A stretch of 20,287 bases of DNA from a virus. Numbering within the stretch: position 1 is the stretch's first letter; every line of letters begins with the position of its first letter. The stretch is taken from IMG/VR virus record IMGVR_UViG_3300042458_000724, positions 1 through 20,287 of that record, one strand, 5' to 3'. This document shows positions 1-6,369 of the stretch, piece by piece. The translations under genes were made by a program, and so were the position numbers. The notes below the pieces were generated by a model that saw only the letters and a program-made list of their open reading frames with translations, searched no databases and had not been told where the DNA came from.

Positions 1-329
1 AATTTGGGTCACCCACTACAGGTCTTACTTATGAAATACAATTTGCTTCTGAAACACCATTTTGTGCTACTTTTGAGGGGTTAAGTGAATCGGGTGTAAC
101 AGATTATACATACGTTTCAGGACCCTTTTTACTTTGTGAAGATTGTGGAGAAGAACCACCAAGAAGTGCAAATACTGAATCTACAATCTGTTTAGAGGTG
201 TGTGGACCAGATGGAAATACCGTTATTGTTGTAAACCCACCACATCCAGAATGGACTGATGGATATGGAACTCAAGTTACACAATTAAATATGATTACTT
301 TAGGTGGTATTAATGGATTAAATAATTAA
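1..329 (+). CDS. Probable phage structural protein, C-terminal fragment
   Basis: An open frame runs in from the left window edge (codons from base 3) and stops with TAA at 327-329, giving about 108 residues of the C-terminal end; the start lies outside. The sequence is rich in Gly, Thr and Pro with alternating hydrophobic residues, as in beta-sandwich virion proteins. It has spaced cysteine pairs (CEDC about 45 residues in, and CLEVC near residue 65) and ends in a Gly/Asn-rich tail, GGINGLNN. The next gene begins only 4 bases downstream, so the two are probably co-transcribed. A tail, baseplate or fibre role is inferred from composition and neighbourhood only; no named family was recognised. 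Confidence 0.6.
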   Translation, partial: FGSPTTGLTYEIQFASETPFCATFEGLSESGVTDYTYVSGPFLLCEDCGEEPPRSANTESTICLEVCGPDGNTVIVVNPPHPEWTDGYGTQVTQLNMITLGGINGLNN

Positions 330-333
330 CTAT

Positions 334-783
334 ATGAATATAGAAAGAATAATAAGAAAAGTTTTAAAAGAAGAAGAGGAACATAGGTCTGGAAGATATA
401 TGTTTTTTTCTAACTTAGAACAAATGAGAAGACAATGTGATTTATTACTTGATTTAGATGAAGAAATGGTTGAGTCTATTTTAGAAAATGGTCACGATTG
501 GGCTCAAGATCATATATCAGAAGCAAAAAATAATATGGATCAAGTTTTTGATTTTATTATGAACAAAACACATGGTGACGTGTCTGTTGATGATGAAGAT
601 ATGATGATGTCTGAAGGTAGAAAAAAAACTGGTACAAAATTATGCGCTAGAGGTCTTGCATCGGCAAAATCTAAATACGATGTATTTCCCTCAGCTTATG
701 CGAACGGTCACGCTGTTCAAGTATGTAAAGGAAAAATCAAAGGACTTGACGGTAAAAAACATTGTTCTGGAGTTTATTGTTAA
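334..783 (+). CDS. Small phage protein with N-terminal IIRKxLxE motif and Cys-containing C-terminal module
   Basis: 149 residues, start ATG 4 bases after the preceding stop. Residues 3-13 form a short basic amphipathic helix (IERIIRKVLKE) ending in LKE|E, the kind of site cut by T4-type prohead proteases. The middle (residues 35-95) is acidic and helical. Residues 100-149 form a compact basic module with three cysteines and the string FPSAYANGHAVQVCKGK, a pattern I associate with small proteins recurring in large environmental phages; no function is known to me. Similar N-terminal motifs occur in the proteins at 1254-2012 and 17033-18304. Inference: a virion or head-packaged protein. Function is otherwise unknown. 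Confidence 0.75.
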   Translation: MNIERIIRKVLKEEEEHRSGRYMFFSNLEQMRRQCDLLLDLDEEMVESILENGHDWAQDHISEAKNNMDQVFDFIMNKTHGDVSVDDEDMMMSEGRKKTGTKLCARGLASAKSKYDVFPSAYANGHAVQVCKGKIKGLDGKKHCSGVYC

Positions 784-824
784 AAATTTATTAAAAAAAT
801 TTTTTATAATACTATTTTATTATG

Positions 825-832
825 TATCTTTG
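825..832 (+). promoter_or_regulatory. Bacteroidota-type -7 element (TATCTTTG) for the 852 gene
   Basis: TATCTTTG matches the Bacteroidota -7 consensus TAnnTTTG exactly and lies 19 nt before the ATG at 852, which predicts a short A-rich leader. The -33 region (about 796-805) is only a T-run, without a clear TTG, so the match is half of a promoter. It sits in the only non-coding gap (784-851) between two plus-strand genes. Confidence 0.5.
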
Positions 833-851
833 TTGAAATAAACAATAAGAT

Positions 852-1277
852 ATGACAAAAGGAATAAAAAGATTTTTCAGAAGATTAAAATTAAGATTTT
901 ATTTATGGACTAAAAAAAGTGATTATATAGTCCCAACATACGAACCGGAGAAAAGTTCTTATGAAAAAACTTGTTTTCACATTTGTTTAAAGGTTATCAA
1001 ACACCCAGAAACAAAATTTATGATTGCCCCAGTTTCAAACAAAAGATACGTTGAGAATAAATCTATGGATATCTTTATTACAATGATGGACGGGTCTATT
1101 GATTTAACAAATCACGTTTACCATTATAATGTAAAATTAAGTAAAAGGGATTGGGAAAGAATATCTTTTATTTTTGATAATGAAACAGAAAAAAGAAGAC
1201 TTAATTATGAAGATCTCATTAATTCTCAAATTAAAAATTCTCTACACAATGTGTTAGAACGAATATCTAATCTCTGA
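852..1277 (+). CDS. Hypothetical protein, 141 aa
   Basis: No family recognised. The N-terminus (residues 3-21) is strongly basic and aromatic (KRFFRRLKLRFYLW). The body contains alternating hydrophobic strands around residues 75-95 (DIFITMMDGSIDLTNHVYHY), then charged helices. No signal peptide or clear membrane segment is visible. The gene has its own host-like promoter element and a terminator just after it (1296-1317), so it looks like an independent transcription unit. Its last 24 bases overlap, tail to tail, the end of the minus-strand gene at 1254-2012. The host-type promoter suggests expression before the late head genes, but this is inference. Confidence 0.7.
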   Translation: MTKGIKRFFRRLKLRFYLWTKKSDYIVPTYEPEKSSYEKTCFHICLKVIKHPETKFMIAPVSNKRYVENKSMDIFITMMDGSIDLTNHVYHYNVKLSKRDWERISFIFDNETEKRRLNYEDLINSQIKNSLHNVLERISNL

Positions 1278-2012
1278 TAAGATATTAAAAACTATGGAGT
1301 CTACGGACTCCTTTTTTGTTTTATAGGATGTCATAACTGGTTTTTGTCCTTTACCAGATTGAGGATCATTTTTTTCGGCTTTTCTTTTTTGTTGGCAAGC
1401 AGATTTTTTTTGTGAATCCGACATTTTACCCGCAACACCAGCCGCCCTACATTTTGGGTATGATCCTTTATCCGAATCCTGTCTACCACAAGGGGGATGT
1501 TTACCATCAACTTTTCTGCAGATATCAACCCAAGGCCCTTTTGGTTGTGAAGATCCTTTTGGTTTTTTCTTTTTACCAAACCAAACCGCAAGATCCTCAA
1601 CAATTATATCTGGAGTTATCTCAACCCATTCACCAAGTTTAACGACGGTTTTTTTTGGGTCAAAGTTTTTTATTGGTTTTGCATCTAATTTTTTACCCGG
1701 TATTGAGTTCATAACCCCTCCATCGTCAGCAAACGTAAAAGCGTCAGGGTTGTTTTTTATATATTTAGTAATTTTTTCAGCTCTTTTTTCTCTTTTTTTT
1801 ATTTCACTTTTTTTGGTTGACATTTTACCATCTAAACTATCGTGATCTAACATTGCATCATCCCATTGGGTGACAAATTCAGTAAATGGTGCATTTTGAT
1901 GTTTTTCAAACTCTCTATATCCAGGCAATAAAGGGGAAACATAAGAACCTCTAGTTGCTTTTTCAGAGGTCGCCTCTAATAATATTTTCTTTATTAATTT
2001 TTTATCTATCAT
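1254..2012 (-). CDS. Basic phage protein with N-terminal LIKKxLxE motif and four-Cys module (DUF5872-like)
   Basis: 252 residues, Lys-rich. Residues 4-13 (KKLIKKILLE) form a short basic amphipathic helix followed by ATSE; LLE|A fits the (L/I)xE|A cleavage rule of T4-type prohead proteases, and the same EATSE string follows the predicted cleavage point of the capsid protein. Residues about 158-212 hold a cysteine module reading WVDICRK, PPCGR, YPKCRAAGVAG and SACQQKRKAEK. This looks like the DUF5872 type seen in phages and other viruses; that name is from memory and unverified, and the domain's function is unknown to me. Cys spacing suggests metal binding or disulfides. The last residues are read through the neighbour's terminator. 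Inference: a head-packaged, possibly DNA-associated protein. Confidence 0.75.
   Translation of the reverse strand: MIDKKLIKKILLEATSEKATRGSYVSPLLPGYREFEKHQNAPFTEFVTQWDDAMLDHDSLDGKMSTKKSEIKKREKRAEKITKYIKNNPDAFTFADDGGVMNSIPGKKLDAKPIKNFDPKKTVVKLGEWVEITPDIIVEDLAVWFGKKKKPKGSSQPKGPWVDICRKVDGKHPPCGRQDSDKGSYPKCRAAGVAGKMSDSQKKSACQQKRKAEKNDPQSGKGQKPVMTSYKTKKESVDSIVFNILSEIRYSF
1296..1317 (+). terminator. Rho-independent terminator after the 852 gene
   Basis: GGAGTC (1296-1301), loop TACG, GACTCC (1306-1311), then T6 G T4. A 6-bp perfect stem with a UACG tetraloop and a T-tract on the plus strand. It lies 19 bases after the stop of the 852 gene but inside the coding sequence of the convergent minus-strand gene, where it encodes the residues around ESVDS. 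Confidence 0.8.
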
Positions 2013-2017
2013 TATTT

Positions 2018-2029
2018 AATATAAATATT
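2018..2029 (-). promoter_or_regulatory. ATATTTAT motif upstream of the 2012 gene
   Basis: Sense strand AATATTTATATT; the 8-mer core (2021-2028) ends 8 nt before the ATG. This exact 12-mer also precedes the scaffold gene (9888-9899). The region is shared with the divergent plus-strand gene at 2037. Confidence 0.4.
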
Positions 2030-2036
2030 TGTTAAA

Positions 2037-2255
2037 ATGGAAAATGATAATAATAAAGAATTATTTGGTAACTTATTTGGATCCATTGATTTATTAAATG
2101 AAGAACACCTTGAGGTGATTTTATCCACAATGGATAAAGAACACTCAATATATTATTTAGTTGAGTCGGTGAAGGCAGCTCATAAAAGAGGTTCCTTTAC
2201 AATAGGCGAAACGGAAGTTATATCAAAGGCTATTAGAACTGTGTCTAGACAATAA
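2037..2255 (+). CDS. Small hypothetical protein, 72 aa
   Basis: Acidic at the N-terminus (MENDNNKELFGNLFGSIDLL), then two predicted helices, and a C-terminal half with YYLVESVKAAHKRG. No family recognised. It is divergent from the 1254-2012 gene across a 24-base AT-rich spacer that contains the ATATTTAT motif, and its last 33 bases overlap the end of the convergent membrane-protein gene (2223-2702). The leader is A/T-rich without a Shine-Dalgarno, as is usual here. The length is modest, but sensible amino-acid composition and tight packing against a divergent gene favour a real gene. Confidence 0.6.
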   Translation: MENDNNKELFGNLFGSIDLLNEEHLEVILSTMDKEHSIYYLVESVKAAHKRGSFTIGETEVISKAIRTVSRQ

Positions 2256-2702
2256 ACACACTTTATATAACATTAAATGTAGATGATATGAGCATAATGT
2301 TAGTATCCCCCAAACCTCCATCCAAAAGAAACTATTAAAAACCAAAAACAAAATAGATATCAAATATATTGGTAGATAAAATTTAAACCTTTTCGTTAAA
2401 TATAACGGAACCAAACAAGTGACAAAAAAAAGTATTGCAAAAATGTTATGTATCCAAAAATGATCAGGAACTGAAAATGAGGTTAATAATAATAAAAACA
2501 TTGCCGGTATTTTCCATTCATCTAACTCAAAAAAGAAATAACTAACAAGTGCGTTTGTTAAAATAAATAAAAACTGTAAATCGGTTTCCCACGATTGTGA
2601 TATTGATGTTAATTCCCCACAATAAAAATAAATGATAAAAGGTTGTAGTATAGCAAGAACTATAACAAACAACCTTCTAATAAAATCAAAACTTTTTATC
2701 AT
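2223..2702 (-). CDS. Polytopic membrane protein, 159 aa
   Basis: Four to five hydrophobic segments are visible, roughly at residues 8-28, 43-60, 66-80, 86-104 and 112-135, with WKIPAMFLLLL and DHFWIHNIFAILFFV among them. Only short charged loops separate them, so the product should lie in the inner membrane. Its ATG overlaps the stop of the upstream secreted-protein gene by four bases (ATGA, 2699-2702), which indicates translational coupling to that gene. The C-terminal tail overlaps the convergent 2037 gene. No named family is recognised; the look is of small flavobacterial membrane proteins. A role in modifying the host envelope or excluding other phages is possible but not shown. Confidence 0.75.
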   Translation of the reverse strand: MIKSFDFIRRLFVIVLAILQPFIIYFYCGELTSISQSWETDLQFLFILTNALVSYFFFELDEWKIPAMFLLLLTSFSVPDHFWIHNIFAILFFVTCLVPLYLTKRFKFYLPIYLISILFLVFNSFFWMEVWGILTLCSYHLHLMLYKVCLLSRHSSNSL

Positions 2703-4477
2703 CTAATAATTTTTCTCATAGTACCGTCGTCATAAATCTCAATTAGAATACCGTTGGTACTTTCAGGATTAACCTCTTGACCCATTAAATTTATATATTT
2801 AAGGATTTTTTTGTTTGTTATGTCCCTTGTAACTAAAATAGGTCCGTAAGTTTTAAATTCACCATCAATATCGTATTGTTGTAATCTGTAATATGTGATT
2901 GGGTTAATGTTATAATCAATATAAGAATAATTTATATCTTCTGTTGAATTTCCTGCAGAAGTTTTGGTTGTAATTTTTCTCCAATTTTCACCATCCATAC
3001 TTGATTCTAAATCAAAATGACTTGAGTTTTGTTCAGATGCTGTCGACCATTTTACTATATTCCATTGTGGGTATGAGATTGCATCAAATTGAGTAAGTTC
3101 TACTGGTAAAGGTGTTGGTGACGACACAAGAATTTTAAATGTTCCTGTTGTTCCAGCTCCATATTCCCAAAATCTAATATAAATTGTTTCTCCTGGTGTA
3201 AAATCTTCTCTATAAACCCAAGGCATTGCGCCATCCAAACCGTCATCATCGTCACATTCAATTTGGGTTAAAGAACCTATTGTTCCTCTATATATTGACA
3301 TTCCACCATCCGTAATACCACCAGTTTGTGTGTCAAAATCAAGTATTGTAACACCATTAGGTACAACTACTTTAAACCATACGTCTTCACTAACATATAA
3401 TGCACAAGTTGGTGTTGATTCCGTTGTTGTATTTGTTGACCCTACATTTGTAAAAGTTTTATACCCCAAACCATCATTTACGGTTAACGTGATTGCACCT
3501 GACGGATTATCATTAATAGGTGGTGTGGGAGGAGTTGTGCAAGTTCTAGACATTGTAAAGGTTCCTGTGTTTGTTGAGGAACCCGTAGTACTCCAATGAG
3601 CAATATAAATATAATATTGTGTACCATTAGTAGTTGTAAAGGTAAATGTTTCGGAATCACCTGAAAGACCAATATCCTGATTCGTCACATATGTGTATGT
3701 TGACCCACAAGTGGTACCACTCATAATTACCATTTCATGGTCAAATCCAGATCCAGCAACTGAGGTTATTGTTGTTGACTGACCATCGCCAACAAAACTA
3801 TACCAAACACCATAAGGGGATGAATACCCTAAAGGGGCGGTTTCAGACACGGTATTTACTGTAGTTCCTGCAAGTGATGATGTTCCACAAGGTAATAATG
3901 TTGATGAAGAACAATTATCATTTGATGGTGCTGGTGGATCGGTTACAGTTCCATTTAATGTAAAATCATCAAATCTAAAAGTTCCCGTTCCACTTGCCGA
4001 TGAAAGAGACATAACTATAGTTACAGTCCCCGTTAAATTATTTATTGGGTTTGCAACATTTATTGTTCCTGTGGACGAGCCCGTAGTTGGTGCGGTACCT
4101 GACCCAACACTTGTACCATTGATAGACATACTCCAATTTTGAGCCCCTTGATTACTGCGTTGTCTCCAAAAACTAAATGATGTTATTGATAATTGACTAC
4201 CTGAATTAACATTAAAAGTCAATGTAATTGTTGGGGTTCCGCTAGAATTACTAATACCTAACGCCCTACCTGTACTACCACCATAATCAATAAATCCTGT
4301 GAAACTTGTTGTCCAAGAAGATGATGATAGATTTGAATTAAGGATTGTGGGGGCTACGGTATAAGGTTTACCAGTAAAAGCATCAACACCAAAATTGTGT
4401 CGGTAAATCTGTGAATAAAATTTTAGAGTTGTGAACAAACCGAACACAAAAAAGATAAGTAAAAATAGTTTTTTCAT
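2699..4477 (-). CDS. Secreted multidomain beta-rich protein with T9SS-like C-terminal end
   Basis: 592 residues. Residues 1-23 are a signal peptide (MKKLFLLIFFVFGLFTT, ending FYSQ). Residues about 24-180 are a Ser/Thr/Gly-rich beta domain that opens YRHNFG and includes SFSFWRQRS and FRFDDFTLNG. Two further beta-sandwich domains start at NDNCSSST (about 187) and INDNPSGA (about 322), of the pre-peptidase-like kind common in Bacteroidota exoproteins. About 455-550 is a fibronectin-like module that opens PLPVELTQF and includes WSTASEQNSSHF and YYRLQQYDIDGEF, typical of T9SS cargo just before the sorting domain. The last 40 residues (INLMGQEVN, YDDGTMRKIIR) resemble the end of a type A sorting domain. 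It is adjacent to the subtilase and coupled to the membrane protein. It may bind or modify surfaces; no enzyme motif was seen. Confidence 0.85.
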   Translation of the reverse strand: MKKLFLLIFFVFGLFTTLKFYSQIYRHNFGVDAFTGKPYTVAPTILNSNLSSSSWTTSFTGFIDYGGSTGRALGISNSSGTPTITLTFNVNSGSQLSITSFSFWRQRSNQGAQNWSMSINGTSVGSGTAPTTGSSTGTINVANPINNLTGTVTIVMSLSSASGTGTFRFDDFTLNGTVTDPPAPSNDNCSSSTLLPCGTSSLAGTTVNTVSETAPLGYSSPYGVWYSFVGDGQSTTITSVAGSGFDHEMVIMSGTTCGSTYTYVTNQDIGLSGDSETFTFTTTNGTQYYIYIAHWSTTGSSTNTGTFTMSRTCTTPPTPPINDNPSGAITLTVNDGLGYKTFTNVGSTNTTTESTPTCALYVSEDVWFKVVVPNGVTILDFDTQTGGITDGGMSIYRGTIGSLTQIECDDDDGLDGAMPWVYREDFTPGETIYIRFWEYGAGTTGTFKILVSSPTPLPVELTQFDAISYPQWNIVKWSTASEQNSSHFDLESSMDGENWRKITTKTSAGNSTEDINYSYIDYNINPITYYRLQQYDIDGEFKTYGPILVTRDITNKKILKYINLMGQEVNPESTNGILIEIYDDGTMRKIIR

Positions 4478-4505
4478 TAAAATAGTTTTTTAAAAAATAA
4501 GATGT

Positions 4506-4526
4506 CCCCTATAATAAATATAGGGG
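4506..4526. terminator. Perfect 8-bp hairpin between secreted-protein and subtilase genes
   Basis: CCCCTATA (4506-4513), five-base loop, TATAGGGG (4519-4526). On the minus strand it follows the subtilase gene by about 160 bases and precedes the secreted-protein start by 28. No immediate T-tract follows on the minus strand (ACATCTTATTTTTT comes after it), so termination would be weak or partial. The ATATTTAT motif lies across the loop and the first bases of one stem arm (4514-4521), so the same site may be a regulatory element for the 4477 gene. Confidence 0.45.
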
Positions 4527-4601
4527 ATTGTCTCATTAATCAACCATTTTAATGTGTAAATGAATATTCTTGGGGAAATCTTTTATATTTACACTCCTAT
4601 A

Positions 4602-4733
4602 ATGATTATTTTAAATACTATTGTTATTGAAAATGACGATCCTAATAGAAGTGAGTATAATTTTATGTTATCTATTATTTTTTTCATTTTAGTTTTTGTA
4701 TATTTTTCTTACGATTATTCCGTTGTTTACTAA
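4602..4733 (+). CDS. Possible tiny membrane protein, 43 aa
   Basis: An ATG at 4602 opens a 43-codon frame ending with TAA at 4731. The second half is a single hydrophobic segment (FMLSIIFFILVFVYF). It fills much of the 211-base gap between the subtilase and the secreted-protein gene, on the opposite strand, and overlaps the last 45 bases of the subtilase gene. It has no clear promoter or ribosome binding site, and AT-rich DNA readily makes such hydrophobic frames by chance, so this is a weak call. Nothing else apart from the hairpin at 4506-4526 is seen in 4478-4688. Confidence 0.2.
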   Translation: MIILNTIVIENDDPNRSEYNFMLSIIFFILVFVYFSYDYSVVY

Positions 4734-6143
4734 GAAGTAATAACCTGGAAGTGCGTTTTCTATATTCGTTTCTTTACCGTTAATATCCATCACAACCATA
4801 TTTGATACGTCATTACCTAAAGTCGTTTTATATTTACCTGTAGTCCAACCATAATGGTTTCCGTTACCACCTTGATTACCGTTGTTTCCACCACCATTTC
4901 CTGGATTTGAATCATCAACACCATCCTCATCGTTACCGTGACCGTTATTACCATCGTCTACTATTTGAGTCATTCTCCATACTATCTGAATTGCAAGTCC
5001 TGAGTTTAATCTTCCTGAACCAATTTTACCAACATAGTTTGGGTTAAGTAAGTCGATGTTAGTTGCAGATAACCTTAAAATTGAGTCAATCTCTTGGTTA
5101 GTTAAGTCAGGTTTGATTGATAACATTAAAGCCACAGTACCTGTTACAAAAGGAGCGGCAAATGACGTTCCTGAGTTAGTTAAGTACCATCCCGGTGCGG
5201 ATGAGATCGGTACGTCATATCCAGGAGCACATATGTCAACAGAAGCGTTTGTTTGATGTGTTGTGTTTGGATTACCAATAACTCTTTCTATGTTATCCTG
5301 TGAACCGATACTAGTCACAGAGAATACGTTGTTATATGATGCGGGATACACTAAATTATTAGCCCCACCACAAGTAGTTCCGTTACCCGCTGAAGCCACT
5401 ATGAATGTCCCGTTATTATAAACCTCATCAATTGCTTGTTGAGCATAAGTGTTAAAAGAACATCCTGAAGTCCAAGATAAGTTGATTACTTTTGCTCCTG
5501 AGTATGTTGCAACTAACATATCGTTATAGTTCATTCTATAAAGACTAAGTGTTGTGTTATAACCTATTGAAGAATTACCGATAGCGTTATTTGTGTTTCC
5601 TGCGATTATATTTGCCACGGCCGTACCGTGTGTTCTTGTTGATGTGTTTGTGTTGTCATAATAGTTTATTTTACCGTTTAGTTCTTCGTGTGTAGTATAA
5701 TAGTTCTGATCAGATACCGCCACGTTTAAAGTTGGGTTACCTGTCGTATAAGTCCAAGCGGTTTCGGCGTTAATTAAGTTAAGTGCCCAATTTGTTGTAT
5801 ATAATAGACTATAATCATTTGGTAATGATAGTGTTTCATATGTAGGACCATATTCAATACCTTTTAAACCACTCACTTTATGTAGTGCGATATATAAATC
5901 AGTAACGTCACCGTTACAAACAAATTCATACACATTTAACAAAGACTCTTGTTTTGAAGATGGAAGAGCTTGTCTAAACTCAACATCAAAATTGTTATCA
6001 GAAGTTATTGATTGGAATTGTGGATTTCTTTGTAGTTGATCTACGTTTTCTACGGTTACCCATACAGAATTTTTTTGTCCAAAGGATAATACGGTTACTA
6101 AACTGATTAGTAGTGTTAAGATTGTTTTTTTTAGGTTTTTCAT
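4689..6143 (-). CDS. Secreted subtilisin-like serine protease (S8) with T9SS-like C-terminus
   Basis: 484 residues. Signal peptide 1-23 (MKNLKKTILTLLISLVTVLSFGQ, cut after the typical FGQ). Residues 24-110 resemble a short propeptide. The S8 catalytic domain spans about 115-390: Asp145 in VAVSDQNYYTTHEEL, His172 in THGTAVANIIAG, oxyanion Asn254 in ASAGNG and Ser327 in NSGTSFAAPFVTG, so the catalytic set is complete. Residues 397-430 are an Asp/Gly/Asn linker that may bind calcium. The end (VVMDINGKE, then PGYYFLVNNGIIVRKI) matches the last strands of a type A T9SS sorting domain, though about half the usual length. A terminator separates it from the capsid gene and a 200-base leader may give it its own promoter, as expected for an imported gene. 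Likely acquired from a Bacteroidota bacterium. The substrate is unknown. Confidence 0.92.
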   Translation of the reverse strand: MKNLKKTILTLLISLVTVLSFGQKNSVWVTVENVDQLQRNPQFQSITSDNNFDVEFRQALPSSKQESLLNVYEFVCNGDVTDLYIALHKVSGLKGIEYGPTYETLSLPNDYSLLYTTNWALNLINAETAWTYTTGNPTLNVAVSDQNYYTTHEELNGKINYYDNTNTSTRTHGTAVANIIAGNTNNAIGNSSIGYNTTLSLYRMNYNDMLVATYSGAKVINLSWTSGCSFNTYAQQAIDEVYNNGTFIVASAGNGTTCGGANNLVYPASYNNVFSVTSIGSQDNIERVIGNPNTTHQTNASVDICAPGYDVPISSAPGWYLTNSGTSFAAPFVTGTVALMLSIKPDLTNQEIDSILRLSATNIDLLNPNYVGKIGSGRLNSGLAIQIVWRMTQIVDDGNNGHGNDEDGVDDSNPGNGGGNNGNQGGNGNHYGWTTGKYKTTLGNDVSNMVVMDINGKETNIENALPGYYFLVNNGIIVRKIYKN

Positions 6144-6254
6144 TTTTATTGGTTTTTTTATTATTAGTTACTCACTACACCAATAGATACGTGAGATACC
6201 CACTAAAAACCACTTTTTGATACCCCCTAAACAATCACTTTACGACATGGGTAC

Positions 6255-6266
6255 TATGTTAACATA
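6255..6266. promoter_or_regulatory. 12-bp perfect palindrome TATGTTAACATA in the subtilase leader
   Basis: Perfect inverted repeat in the 226-base gap between the capsid and subtilase genes. A second, interrupted one (ACGTA, six bases, TACGT) lies at 6276-6291. On the minus strand the latter contains TATCTTTA, one base off the Bacteroidota -7 element. Together they could be a promoter and operator for the subtilase gene. The rest of the gap (6144-6250) shows GATAC repeated three times at 6184-6223 and nothing else I can name. Confidence 0.3.
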
Positions 6267-6310
6267 TGTAAGACCACGTAAAGATATACGTAGTTAGTAC
6301 TAAATTTCGT

Positions 6311-6345
6311 TAAAATAAAAAAGGAGACAATTTCTTGTCTCCTTT
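6311..6345 (-). terminator. Strong rho-independent terminator after the major capsid gene
   Basis: Minus strand: AAAGGAGACAA, GAAA tetraloop, TTGTCTCCTTT, then TTTATTTTA. The 11-bp stem is perfect, and the T-tract is on the minus strand only. It begins 24 bases after the capsid stop codon and insulates the head operon from the subtilase cassette. Confidence 0.92.
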
Positions 6346-6369
6346 CTTCTTATTCAGTTAAGATTTTGA

